From: CALVGQ01 sp964369385
GTDB taxonomy: Bacteria > Bacillota_I > Bacilli_A > Erysipelotrichales > Erysipelotrichaceae
Assembly (NCBI GenBank): GCA_964369385.1
Contig: CAYJEY010000030.1
Span: forward strand, 1 to 16,694
Direction: 5' to 3'
DNA length: 16,694 nt
The notes below the pieces were generated by a model, which was not told where the DNA came from, ran no database searches, and worked only from the letters and a program-made list of their open reading frames with translations. This document shows positions 6,466-14,850 of this stretch, in pieces. The first letter of the stretch is position 1; each line of letters begins with the position of its first letter. The position numbers and the translations under genes are program-made.

Positions 6466-7467
6466 ATGGCATTATTAGAAGTAAAAAATTTAAGAACTGA
6501 ATTTAAGACTGAGCAAGGTCAAGTTCAAGCTGTGCGTGATGTCTCTTTCTCTTTAGACCAAGGAGAAGTATTGGGTGTTGTAGGTGAATCAGGATCAGGT
6601 AAATCACAAACGATGTTTTCAATCATGGGTTTACTTGCAGAGAATGGTGATATTGTCGGTGGAGAAATTATTTTTGATGGAGAAGATATTTCAAGGAAAC
6701 AATTCAAAAATAAAAAGCAGTTCACAAAGAAACTGAATACAATTCGAGGAAATACCATGTCAATGATTTTCCAAGATCCGATGACATTCTTAAATCCAGT
6801 ATTAAAAGTAGAAACACAACTAATTGAACCTTTGATGAATCATAAAAAAATCTCTAAAGTACAAGCTCGACAAGTTGCCTTAGAGTTGATGGAGCAAGTA
6901 GGTATCCCGCATCCAGAAAAACGTATTAATCAATATCCATTTGAGTTCTCTGGTGGGATGCGTCAACGTATCGTTATTGCTATAGCACTTGCGTGTAGTC
7001 CTAAACTCATTATTGCTGATGAGCCAACGACTGCTTTGGATGTTACAATTCAAGCCCAAGTACTTGAACTGATTGAATCACTAAAAGAGAAAAGCAATTC
7101 TGCCATTGTGATGATTACCCACGATTTAGGTGTTGTAGCAAAGTTATGTGATCGTATTGCAATTATGTATGGTGGAAAAATTGTAGAAATTGGAACGGAT
7201 AAAGAAATATTCTATAGTCCAAAGCATCCTTACACAAAGGGCTTACTTAGTTGTATTGCAAATCCTGAGGATCCGGATGAAAAAGAACTATCTCCAATTC
7301 CAGGATCTCCACCGGATTTACTTAAACCACCGATGGGATGTCCATATGTAGATCGTTGTAATGATGCAATGAAAGTCTGTAAACAACATATGCCTAGTGT
7401 GAGTGTTTTCTCTGATACACAACAATGCAGCTGTTGGTTGCACCATGAAATGGCGGTGAAAGCATGA
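6466..7467 (+). CDS. oppD: Oligopeptide ABC transporter ATPase OppD
   Basis: 333 residues, preceded by a purine-rich GGGGGAAAG. Complete nucleotide-binding domain: Walker A GESGSGKS (40-47), Q-loop Q103, signature FSGGMRQR (161-168), Walker B LIIADE (181-186) and H-loop H219. The C-terminal oligopeptide-transporter extension contains a Cys set (C292, C298, C305 and C321/C323). In the related DppD structure from Thermoanaerobacter such a set binds a [4Fe-4S] cluster, so the same is likely here. It powers import with OppF. The end overlaps oppF by ATGA. Confidence 0.94.
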   Translation: MALLEVKNLRTEFKTEQGQVQAVRDVSFSLDQGEVLGVVGESGSGKSQTMFSIMGLLAENGDIVGGEIIFDGEDISRKQFKNKKQFTKKLNTIRGNTMSMIFQDPMTFLNPVLKVETQLIEPLMNHKKISKVQARQVALELMEQVGIPHPEKRINQYPFEFSGGMRQRIVIAIALACSPKLIIADEPTTALDVTIQAQVLELIESLKEKSNSAIVMITHDLGVVAKLCDRIAIMYGGKIVEIGTDKEIFYSPKHPYTKGLLSCIANPEDPDEKELSPIPGSPPDLLKPPMGCPYVDRCNDAMKVCKQHMPSVSVFSDTQQCSCWLHHEMAVKA

Positions 7468-8438
7468 GTAATGTAATTTTAAAAGTTGAAAACTTAAAAA
7501 CACATTTCGATGTAACAAAAGGAATCTTTACAAAAAAACAAATTGTAAAGGCCGTAGATGGTGTTAGTTTCGAAGTGTTTGAAAATGAAACATTTGGATT
7601 AGTAGGAGAATCTGGTTGTGGTAAATCTACACTAGGACGTACAATTGTAAAATTATATGATCCGGTGAATGGATCAATTGTCTACAACAATGAAGACATT
7701 GCCCATCTCAAAGGGGCAAAGCTAAAATCATACCACAAAGATGTACAAATGATTTTCCAAGATCCGTATGCTTCTTTAAATCCACGAATGACAGTTGGGG
7801 AAATTATTAAAGAACCAATGGTCATTCATAAGATTTATAAAACGGATCAAGAAATGGAGAGTCGTGCAGTTGAATTACTTCAGATAGTAGGACTTAAACC
7901 AGACCATATCCGTCGATATCCTCATGAGTTCTCAGGAGGTCAAAGACAGCGTATTGGAATTGCCAGGGCACTTGCAGTAAACCCGAAGTTTATTGTGTGT
8001 GATGAGCCAATCTCTGCACTGGATGTATCAATACAAGCACAAGTAATTAATCTACTTGATGATATTCAAAACAAAATGGGTATCTCATATTTATTTATAG
8101 CACATGATTTGGGAATGGTAAAACACATCTCAGATCGAATCGGAGTTATGTATTTAGGGCATATGGTCGAAGTTGGACCAAGTGATGATGTATATCATCG
8201 TCCACTACACCCTTATACAATAGCATTATTGTCGGCGATCCCAATTCCGGATCCTACTATAGCAAAAAGCAAGAGTAGAATTGTACTTGAAGGAGAAATC
8301 CCAAGTCCAATAAATCCACCGAAGGGTTGTGTGTTCAGTACACGTTGTCCTAAAGCGACAAAACGTTGTCACGAAGAATCACCACAGCCAATTCAAGTGG
8401 GGGAGCGACAAGTAACATGTTTCTTATATGAAAGATAA
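7464..8438 (+). CDS. oppF: Oligopeptide ABC transporter ATPase OppF
   Basis: 324 residues, starting in the ATGA overlap with oppD. Walker A GESGCGKST (48-56), Q-loop Q99, signature FSGGQRQR (156-163), Walker B FIVCDE (176-181) and H-loop H214 are all intact. The OppF-type insert 'DVTKGIFTKKQIVKAVDG' lies near the N-terminus. The C-terminal extension has C289, C295, C302 and C319 in the spacing seen in OppD, again suggesting a structural Fe-S cluster. It forms the ATPase heterodimer with OppD. Confidence 0.94.
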   Translation: MSNVILKVENLKTHFDVTKGIFTKKQIVKAVDGVSFEVFENETFGLVGESGCGKSTLGRTIVKLYDPVNGSIVYNNEDIAHLKGAKLKSYHKDVQMIFQDPYASLNPRMTVGEIIKEPMVIHKIYKTDQEMESRAVELLQIVGLKPDHIRRYPHEFSGGQRQRIGIARALAVNPKFIVCDEPISALDVSIQAQVINLLDDIQNKMGISYLFIAHDLGMVKHISDRIGVMYLGHMVEVGPSDDVYHRPLHPYTIALLSAIPIPDPTIAKSKSRIVLEGEIPSPINPPKGCVFSTRCPKATKRCHEESPQPIQVGERQVTCFLYER

Positions 8439-8453
8439 AGGGAGGAAAGAAAA

Positions 8454-10127
8454 ATGACACTAAAGAAATTACTAGCAATTTTGTTAACAGGAATTATGTG
8501 TGTATCATTAGTAGCCTGTACAACTGATTCAACAGAAGACACAGGTACAGACACATCAGATGATGGCACAGCTACAACTGATGGTGAAGTAACATTTACT
8601 TATGCAGTAGGTGGAGAACCAGATGTACTTGACCCTGCAACAGTAGGAGACAGTGTAACATCAGCAATTGCACAACAGCTATATTTACCTTTGTTTTACA
8701 TTACTGAAGATGGAAGTACTGCTAATGGAGCAGTAGAATCGTATGAGATATCTGAAGATGGATTAACTTATACATTCAACTTGATTGAAAATAACTACTG
8801 GAGTGATGGTCAACAAGTAGTTGCAGAGGATTACGTATATAACATTAAACGTGCTGTAGGTTATGGAGCAGAAGATTCGTACTATGCACACTACATTACA
8901 GACTTTATTGCAGGAGGAGATGCATATGTAAATCAACGCCTAACGACGGATCAAATGGGTGATTTACAAATTAGTGCACCAGATGATTTTACAATCGTTA
9001 TGACATTGAAACAACCTGCAGCTCACTGGGTTTCAGTAATGGCAGGATCTAGCGTATTCTATCCAGTACGCCAAGATTATGCACTAGAATTAAATGAAGA
9101 ATGGGCTCAAACAGTAGGATATCCTACAAATGGAGCATTCAAACTAGTAAGTTTTGATTCAACAACTGAATATGTAATGGAAAAAAATGAATACTATGCA
9201 TTCGCTGATGATGTTACTGTAGATAACTTAGTAGCAAAAATCATTACTGACCAAGATGCGCAGTTATTAGCATTCCAAAATGGAGAAGTTGACTATGCAG
9301 ATTCACTTGCAACTTCAGTTACAAAAATCTATGAAGGGCAACCAGAATTGATTGTCCCTCCTTCAGTAATCAACTACTATGTAAATATGAACATCAATGA
9401 TAAAGATGGAAAATTAGATGATGTGAACGTTCGTCGTGCACTTCAACTTGCCCTAAATCGTGATGAAATCGTATTAGCACTTGATGGTGGAGATATCTAT
9501 TATCCACTTCATGGTTTAGTTCCAAACAACTTACCGGGTATCACAAGTGAAGGATTCCGTGAAGAAGCTGATGCAGAAGGACTATATGTTTACTACGATC
9601 TAGAAGAGGCGAAAGCACTTCTTAGCGAAGCTGGATATAGTGAATCAAATAAACTTGAACTAGAATACTATTACAACCAAAGCTCATTCCACGACCTTGT
9701 ATCACAAATCATGCAAGCACAATGGGAAGCAACTGGGATGATTGATGTAGAGTTAAAAACAGGTGAAATTCGTACATTCTTCCAAGATCGTACAGATGGT
9801 CTATTTGAGTTAGCACGTAATGCATTCTCTGCTGACTACATGGATGTATCAAACTATCTTGACTTAGGTGATCCATCAAAAATGTCAAATGTAACTTGGG
9901 GAGATGAAACATATACTGCAATGTTACAAGATGCTGCGGCTCAAACAGATACTACTGTTCGTTTAGAGAAATATCATGAAGCTGAGCAATATTTGATTGA
10001 AGAGATGGCATATGCAAATCCTGTTATTGGATATAGTACAGCAGTTCTTGTCAAAGCGGGTACTGAAGGTGTAATCTATAGTCCACAAGGTGGGGCAACA
10101 TTCTGGTACGTGAAAGTAGCTGAATAA
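8454..10127 (+). CDS. oppA: Oligopeptide-binding lipoprotein OppA (SBP family 5)
   Basis: 557 residues after AGGGAGGAAAG. A lipoprotein signal peptide is clear: two Lys, a hydrophobic core and lipobox LVAC, with lipidated C22, then a flexible Thr/Asp/Ser linker (about 23-45). Family 5 blocks follow: 'AVGGEPDVLDPATV', 'DGQQVVAEDYVYNIKRAV' and 'VNVRRALQLALNRDEIV'. The mature protein is held on the outer face of the membrane, where it captures peptides for OppBCDF. It is the last transporter gene, as in the oppDFBCA order of Lactococcus. A hairpin follows before the peptidase genes. Specificity (length or sequence of peptide) cannot be read from the sequence. Confidence 0.93.
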   Translation: MTLKKLLAILLTGIMCVSLVACTTDSTEDTGTDTSDDGTATTDGEVTFTYAVGGEPDVLDPATVGDSVTSAIAQQLYLPLFYITEDGSTANGAVESYEISEDGLTYTFNLIENNYWSDGQQVVAEDYVYNIKRAVGYGAEDSYYAHYITDFIAGGDAYVNQRLTTDQMGDLQISAPDDFTIVMTLKQPAAHWVSVMAGSSVFYPVRQDYALELNEEWAQTVGYPTNGAFKLVSFDSTTEYVMEKNEYYAFADDVTVDNLVAKIITDQDAQLLAFQNGEVDYADSLATSVTKIYEGQPELIVPPSVINYYVNMNINDKDGKLDDVNVRRALQLALNRDEIVLALDGGDIYYPLHGLVPNNLPGITSEGFREEADAEGLYVYYDLEEAKALLSEAGYSESNKLELEYYYNQSSFHDLVSQIMQAQWEATGMIDVELKTGEIRTFFQDRTDGLFELARNAFSADYMDVSNYLDLGDPSKMSNVTWGDETYTAMLQDAAAQTDTTVRLEKYHEAEQYLIEEMAYANPVIGYSTAVLVKAGTEGVIYSPQGGATFWYVKVAE

Positions 10128-10133
10128 GTATAC

Positions 10134-10167
10134 TTGGAAAGTCTGAGCAGCTGCTTAGACTTTTCAA
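10134..10167 (+). terminator. Long hairpin between oppA and the peptidase genes (attenuator or mRNA-processing element)
   Basis: Arms 10134-10150 and 10151-10167 pair over 17 positions, with two G-U pairs, around the palindrome AGCAGCTGCT. In practice the central bases form the loop. The only T-run (10161-10164) lies within the right arm rather than after it, and the next ribosome binding site starts about 10 bases later. This looks like partial termination, or a 3'-end stabiliser that would keep oppBCDFA mRNA above that of the peptidases. Confidence 0.6.
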
Positions 10168-10185
10168 AGTTAAAGAGGAGGAAAA

Positions 10186-11415
10186 ATGAAAGTTAGAAGT
10201 CTAAAAGAACAATTTCAAATTCAAGATGAAATTTTAAAAGAACGATTAAATCTAATTCCAGCATTGATGGAAGAAGCAGGTATTGATGTTTGGGTAATTC
10301 CTAGTAAAGAATACAATGAAGATCCAATACTGGAGAAATTAACTCCAGCCCGTTTTTTAACGGCAAGACGTTTAACAATTTTAGTATTACACAATGATCA
10401 TGGTGAACTAAAAACTTATTGCGTAAATCGTCCTGACCCGGATTTAGAAACGTTCTATACACGAGATTATGACTTAGAAAATGAATCTCAAATGGAAGCG
10501 TTAAATCGTGTTTTAAAACGCTGTAATGCCAACAAAATTGGACTAAACTATGCGAGCCATTTTGCACTAAGTGATGGATTGAGTGTTGGTTTGTATCAGA
10601 TGTTATGCAAAGAACTAGATCAAGAAATTGTCAATAAGTTTGTGAGTGCTCAAGACTTAGGTGTTTATTATTTACAAAAACGTACTGACTTAGAGTTAAA
10701 ATATTGGGATGAAGTAATAGAAGTAGCAATGGAAATCACGAATCGTGGGTTTAGTAATGAAGTAATTGTGCCAGGAGTGACAACTTGTGAAGATGTTGAA
10801 GACTATATGTCTCAATCAGTAAACGATTTAGGACTTAGTTGTTGGTTTTTACCTCATGTCGATTTACAACGTAAAGAGGGGATGTTTGGCGGAAATACTG
10901 TCATACAACGAGGGGATTTATTACATTATGACTTTGGAATCTTCTATTTGGGGTTATGCACAGATACACAACGCTTAGCTTATGTGCTAAAAGAGAATGA
11001 AGTGGCTGCTCCAAGTGATTTGCTTGAAGCTTTCAAAACTCAAAATAATCGCTTCCAAGAGATTGTATGTGAGCATTTTATTGTAGGTAAGAGTGGGAAT
11101 GAAATTTTAATGGAGAGCCTTGAACAAGGCAAATCTGAAGGACTAAAACCATGCTTATATACACACCCATTAGGTTGTCATGGGCATGCTGCAGGGCCAA
11201 CAATTGGGCTTTGGAATCAACAATCCCCAATTGAGGTGCAGGGTGATGTAAAATTAGTGGATAGCACAGGCTATGCATTGGAACTGAATGTACGTGCCCA
11301 TGTAGAGAGTTTTGACCGTGAAATTGTCTTATTTTCAGAAGAAAGTATTGTTTTCAAAGATGGGAAATGTTACTATTTAGCACCAAATCATGAGAAAATA
11401 GCAATAATAAAGTAG
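10186..11415 (+). CDS. M24-family metallopeptidase (Xaa-Pro aminopeptidase-like)
   Basis: 409 residues after GAGGAGG. N-terminal creatinase-like domain (about 20-165) with 'LMEEAGIDVWVIPSKEYNEDP', then the catalytic domain. Metal ligands can be placed as D249 (YDFG), D260 (TDTQR), a His in 'HPLGCHGHAAGPTIGLW' (H332 or H334), E366 (LEL) and E385/E386 near 'LFSEESIVF'. The 'HGHAAGPTIGLW' block marks a subfamily distinct from the minus-strand M24 gene, so the two are not recent duplicates. Likely a cytoplasmic enzyme acting on imported peptides. Operon partner: 58 bases after oppA and 12 bases before pepD. Confidence 0.85.
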   Translation: MKVRSLKEQFQIQDEILKERLNLIPALMEEAGIDVWVIPSKEYNEDPILEKLTPARFLTARRLTILVLHNDHGELKTYCVNRPDPDLETFYTRDYDLENESQMEALNRVLKRCNANKIGLNYASHFALSDGLSVGLYQMLCKELDQEIVNKFVSAQDLGVYYLQKRTDLELKYWDEVIEVAMEITNRGFSNEVIVPGVTTCEDVEDYMSQSVNDLGLSCWFLPHVDLQRKEGMFGGNTVIQRGDLLHYDFGIFYLGLCTDTQRLAYVLKENEVAAPSDLLEAFKTQNNRFQEIVCEHFIVGKSGNEILMESLEQGKSEGLKPCLYTHPLGCHGHAAGPTIGLWNQQSPIEVQGDVKLVDSTGYALELNVRAHVESFDREIVLFSEESIVFKDGKCYYLAPNHEKIAIIK

Positions 11416-11427
11416 AGGAGATCAAGT

Positions 11428-12864
11428 ATGGAATTTGATTTAAGTAAAAGACATTGTTTCTATTTCAATGAAACAACAAAAATTCCCCATGGTTCATTTA
11501 ATGAAAAGGGATTGAGTGATTATGTAGTTGAGTTCGCAAAAGCACACAACTTAGCGTATAAGCAAGATGAAATGCACAACGTTGTAGTGTACAAGGCTGG
11601 CACGCTAGGATTAGAGAATGCTGCGCCACTCATGATTCAAGCGCATCTGGATATGGTATGTGAGAAAAACAAGGATTCAAATCATGATTTTGAGAGTGAT
11701 CCACTTGATTTATATGTTGAAGATGGATGGCTTCATGCAAGAGGAACAACACTTGGTGCAGATGATTGTACAGGTGTTGCATACATGTTGGCGATTCTTG
11801 AAGCAAATGATTTAAAGCATCCACCACTTGAATGTGTGTTTACATCGCAAGAAGAAGTCGGACTCATGGGTTCAATGAACATTACAACAGATTGGATTAA
11901 AGCGCATCGAATGATTTCTTTAGATGCAGGTGGAGAAACATCAACAATCATTTCAAGTGCTGGAGGATGTCGTTGTGATGTAAGTTATCCACTAGTATTG
12001 AGTGAAAATACGTGGCCAACATATACGATTGAAGTCAAAGGATTACTTGGAGGCCATTCTGGTGGACAAATTGCGAATGAACGTGGAAATGCAAACACAC
12101 TTGTTGCGCGTGCACTACAAGAAGCAATGCTTCAGGGTGTGAATGTTCGAGTTGTAAGTATCCATGGAGGGCTTAAAGATAACGCAATTCCTCGTGAGGC
12201 GGAAATCACTTTTACTTCTGATACACCAATAGAGGTACTACAAACAGTAATAGAATCAACAAGAAGAGACTTCTTAGTTGAGTTTGAACATAGTGATGCA
12301 GATATTCAACTTCAATTAAAAAATGTTGATCTAGCACTCAAAGCTGCAGATATTGTTAGTTCAAAAGCTGTGATTAATTTAATTTATTTATTGCCGAATG
12401 GATTTAGACATCGTTCGATGGCAATTCCAGGTTTAACTTTAACATCCCTCAATTTGGGGGTTATTCGTACAAATGAAAATACTGTAGTCCTTAGTTTTTC
12501 ACTGCGTAGTGCGATTGAGAGTGGAATTTCTAACCTACTTCGTATCATTGATGTACAAGCTTCACTTGCAGGTGCAAAGTGTGAGATATCGGCAAGATAT
12601 CCAGGGTTCAACTATAAAGTGGAATCTCCACTACGCCAAATCATGGCAGATGTAGTGAGTGAAATGTATGATGTGGAGCTAGAATTAAAAGCGGGTCATG
12701 GAGGGACAGAATGTGGTATCTTTAGTGGTCTTTATGAAGACTTTGATATTATTGGAGTAGGACCACAATCAGAAGCAATTCACACTCCAGATGAGCGTTT
12801 AAACCTAGAATCATTTGATCGTGCATATGAATTATTAAAAACGATTATTAGTCGTTGTGAGTAG
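11428..12864 (+). CDS. pepD: Aminoacyl-histidine dipeptidase PepD (M20C)
   Basis: 478 residues, the usual length for PepD, after GAGGAG. All expected di-zinc residues are in place: H73 and catalytic D75 in QAHLDMV, bridging D112 in TLGADDCTG, catalytic E142 and ligand E143 in TSQEEVGLMG, D166 in SLDAGG, and H452 in IHTPDE. The lid/dimerisation domain lies between (about 185-400), with 'GGHSGGQI' at its start. The enzyme hydrolyses dipeptides, classically Xaa-His such as carnosine, but often with broad specificity, in the cytoplasm. It sits eight bases before the kinase-like gene in the same operon. Confidence 0.92.
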   Translation: MEFDLSKRHCFYFNETTKIPHGSFNEKGLSDYVVEFAKAHNLAYKQDEMHNVVVYKAGTLGLENAAPLMIQAHLDMVCEKNKDSNHDFESDPLDLYVEDGWLHARGTTLGADDCTGVAYMLAILEANDLKHPPLECVFTSQEEVGLMGSMNITTDWIKAHRMISLDAGGETSTIISSAGGCRCDVSYPLVLSENTWPTYTIEVKGLLGGHSGGQIANERGNANTLVARALQEAMLQGVNVRVVSIHGGLKDNAIPREAEITFTSDTPIEVLQTVIESTRRDFLVEFEHSDADIQLQLKNVDLALKAADIVSSKAVINLIYLLPNGFRHRSMAIPGLTLTSLNLGVIRTNENTVVLSFSLRSAIESGISNLLRIIDVQASLAGAKCEISARYPGFNYKVESPLRQIMADVVSEMYDVELELKAGHGGTECGIFSGLYEDFDIIGVGPQSEAIHTPDERLNLESFDRAYELLKTIISRCE

Positions 12865-12872
12865 GAGGACAT

Positions 12873-13436
12873 ATGAAAAAAGGAACTGTAATAATACTTA
12901 GTGGAGCATCATCTGTTGGTAAAGGGGCAATTCGTTCAGCTTTACTTGAAGATAAAGACATGAACCTCATGTTTTCAATCTCAATGACAACTCGCCCACA
13001 AAAAGCCAATGAAGTAGATGGAAAAGACTATTATTTTGTGAGCCACAAAGGCTTTGCCGATGCGGTTAAAAATAAAGAATTACTTGAATACACAGAATTC
13101 AATGGTTACTATTATGGAACACCACGTCAACAAGTTGAATTCTTAATTAAGCAAGGGAAAAATGTCTTAATTGAAGTGGAAGCACAAGGTGTTGGCCCAA
13201 TCAAATTAAATATTCCAGATTCAATTGCTTTCTTTGTGATGCCAACGTCTTTTGATCAATTGGAAAAACAAATCAATGAAATTTATAAAGATGATAAAGC
13301 TAGCATTGAGCGACGCTTGAATAAGGCAAAAATGGACATGGAAATTGCTCCATTATTTAGAAATGTTATTACAAATGAAAGTGTTGAAGCTGCAGTTAGT
13401 CAAATCAAGGAAATTGTCCAAAAGGAGCAAGCGTAA
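12873..13436 (+). CDS. gmk: Divergent guanylate kinase homologue inside the peptidase operon
   Basis: 187 residues (typical guanylate kinases are about 200), after AGGAGG. The fold is clear: P-loop GASSVGKG (11-18), 'SMTTRPQKANEVDGKDYYF' (38-55), 'NGYYYGTP' (77-84), 'RRLNKAK' (147-153) and 'NVITNES' (164-170). True guanylate kinases make GDP from GMP and ATP. Several hallmark residues differ: the Thr after the P-loop GKG is Ala19, the second GMP-contact Arg of TTRxPR is Lys44, the DID motif is EVE (101-103), and the Arg/Gly-rich ATP lid (RxRG) is replaced by NEIYKDDK. It therefore may not be the housekeeping enzyme. Nothing here suggests the ribosomal/rpoZ context usual for gmk. The stop overlaps the next gene's ATG (TAATG). 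Confidence 0.8.
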   Translation: MKKGTVIILSGASSVGKGAIRSALLEDKDMNLMFSISMTTRPQKANEVDGKDYYFVSHKGFADAVKNKELLEYTEFNGYYYGTPRQQVEFLIKQGKNVLIEVEAQGVGPIKLNIPDSIAFFVMPTSFDQLEKQINEIYKDDKASIERRLNKAKMDMEIAPLFRNVITNESVEAAVSQIKEIVQKEQA

Positions 13437-14677
13437 TGAATAAGCAAGTTAAAAATGAAAAATTAGCACTAGCGCTACTTCGTATTGGAGTAAACATTCA
13501 ACCAGGGCAAACACTTGTTCTACAAACGAATACAGAAGCAATTGAACTCGCACGAGAAGTGACTAAACAGGCTTTTGCAATGGGTGCAAAAGATGTTGTT
13601 GTACATCTTGAGGACCCATATATTGAACACACAAGGGCTCTACATTGTAGTGAGGAAACACTACTTGAAGTACCACAGTGGAAGAAAGACTCATTAGATT
13701 ACTACTTAAGTAAAAATTCAGTTCAAATGGGGATTAATTGCAGTTATCCAACGTTAAATGAAGATGTACCATCGAACAAGTTACTTGCTCAAAACACGGC
13801 AAAAAATGAAGTTCGCAATGTAGTAAGAAAATATATTCATGATGGAACACTAAAATGGGTTGGAACAGCACAACCAAGTATGAATTGGGCTAAGACTCTT
13901 TATCCAGGCCTAAGTGATGAAGATGCATTTATGAAACTGGATTCACAAATTTGTGAAATGATGCGTGTAAATGAAGATAGTTGTCCTGTAGACAACTGGA
14001 TTCAACATTGTGAAGACATGGCGAAGATTTCAAAGAAATTAAATGAGTACAATTTTAAATCAGTGCGCATTACAACGGAACTTGGTACTGATATTACAAT
14101 GGATCTTGTGAAAGATCATATTTGGACCTCTGCTGCTGATATGGGATCAAGTAAGGTAAGTGAGCCTTATGTTGCGAATATGCCGACAGAAGAAATATTT
14201 ACTGATCCAGACTATCGTACTGTCAATGGAATTGCCGTTGCATCTTTTCCATTAATGATGTCAGGAAAGTTAGTTACTGATTTTTCCATCACTTTTAAAG
14301 ATGGAAAAGCAGTTGATTGCAGTGCTTCAAATAACGTCGATTTGCTTAAAGATGCATTGTTTAAGACTGAGTTTACACGTCAACTTGGAGAACTTGCGCT
14401 TGTCTCAAAACATAGTCCAATTAAGAAAATGAATCAAGTATTCTATAATGGATTGATTGATGAGAATGCAGCTTGTCACCTTGCTTTTGGATCTTCGTTT
14501 CCTTCAAATATTAAAAATGGAGCAAATATGAGTAAGGAAGAATTACTTGCAGCAGGAGTGAATGTAGCCACTTCGCACCATGACTTCATGATTGGTACTG
14601 AAGAAACGGTTGTTGTAGGGACTACAATTGACGGCCAAGAGGTTGTAGTTATGGAACACGGAGAGTTTGTAATATAA
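13436..14677 (+). CDS. ampS: M29 aminopeptidase (AmpS/PepS/aminopeptidase T type)
   Basis: 413 residues, usual for the family. The start overlaps the preceding stop by one base (TAATG), so it is translationally coupled. The metal ligands of M29 enzymes can be placed: E252/E253 in NMPTEEIFTDP, E319 in RQLGELALV, H348 in ENAACHLAFG, and H381 and D383 in SHHDFMIG. The N-terminal domain (about 1-200) carries the 'GVNIQPGQTLVLQ' opening. It releases N-terminal residues from peptides as a cytoplasmic dimeric metalloenzyme; side-chain preference cannot be read. Last gene of the opp-peptidase operon, ending at a strong terminator. Confidence 0.92.
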   Translation: MNKQVKNEKLALALLRIGVNIQPGQTLVLQTNTEAIELAREVTKQAFAMGAKDVVVHLEDPYIEHTRALHCSEETLLEVPQWKKDSLDYYLSKNSVQMGINCSYPTLNEDVPSNKLLAQNTAKNEVRNVVRKYIHDGTLKWVGTAQPSMNWAKTLYPGLSDEDAFMKLDSQICEMMRVNEDSCPVDNWIQHCEDMAKISKKLNEYNFKSVRITTELGTDITMDLVKDHIWTSAADMGSSKVSEPYVANMPTEEIFTDPDYRTVNGIAVASFPLMMSGKLVTDFSITFKDGKAVDCSASNNVDLLKDALFKTEFTRQLGELALVSKHSPIKKMNQVFYNGLIDENAACHLAFGSSFPSNIKNGANMSKEELLAAGVNVATSHHDFMIGTEETVVVGTTIDGQEVVVMEHGEFVI

Positions 14678-14686
14678 TTAATTGAT

Positions 14687-14717
14687 AAGCAGTAAATTTT
14701 TGAATTTACTGCTTTTT
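14687..14717 (+). terminator. Rho-independent terminator of the opp-peptidase operon
   Basis: Perfect 12-bp stem AAGCAGTAAATT (14687-14698) / AATTTACTGCTT (14703-14714) with loop TTTG, running into TTTTT (14713-14717). It starts nine bases after the M29 stop codon. Confidence 0.92.
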
Positions 14718-14785
14718 ATTTATGAAGTCAATATAAATTTGAATCTTATGGATAGAATTTAAATAAGAAAGTCATAGAAATACTC
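14718..14785. other. Intergenic spacer with no recognised element
   Basis: AT-rich DNA between the operon terminator and the PTS promoter. I see no open frame with a ribosome binding site, no hairpin and no motif worth naming here. Confidence 0.5.
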
Positions 14786-14814
14786 TTGACAATACTAGAC
14801 CTGTTGTCTAAAAT
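14786..14814 (+). promoter_or_regulatory. Strong sigma-A promoter of the PTS operon
   Basis: Perfect -35 TTGACA (14786-14791), 17-bp spacer, -10 TAAAAT (14809-14814; 5/6). The predicted start is about 14821, immediately before the RAT element, as in other antiterminator-controlled sugar operons. Confidence 0.85.
14796..14810. promoter_or_regulatory. Inverted repeat in the PTS promoter spacer, possible repressor operator
   Basis: TAGAC-CTGTT-GTCTA (14796-14810) is a 5-bp inverted repeat ending in the -10 box. A second, wider pair GACAA (14788-14792) / TTGTC (14804-14808) is nested with it and shares the -35. A repressor bound here would block RNA polymerase. The family cannot be assigned, although TAGAC half-sites occur in some GntR-type operators. 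Confidence 0.4.
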
Positions 14815-14821
14815 GTAGGAG

Positions 14822-14850
14822 TACGTGTTACTGATAATGCAGGCATGAGT
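14822..14850 (+). promoter_or_regulatory. Ribonucleic antiterminator (RAT) element for a BglG/LicT-type protein
   Basis: The core GTTACTGATAATGCAGGCA (14827-14845) is almost the known sacB RAT core of Bacillus subtilis, differing at one base of the central loop region. Lower-stem positions change but mostly still pair (C-G and G-U in place of U-G and U-A). The 3' part (14843-14850) is also the 5' arm of the following terminator, so the two structures are mutually exclusive. Confidence 0.9.

Noticed and set aside
10126..10135. Palindrome AAGTATACTT at the oppA stop codon as a regulatory site related to the palindrome at 2220-2232
   Set aside because: It is short, includes the stop codon and merges into the long hairpin; the similarity in AT-rich DNA is easily chance.
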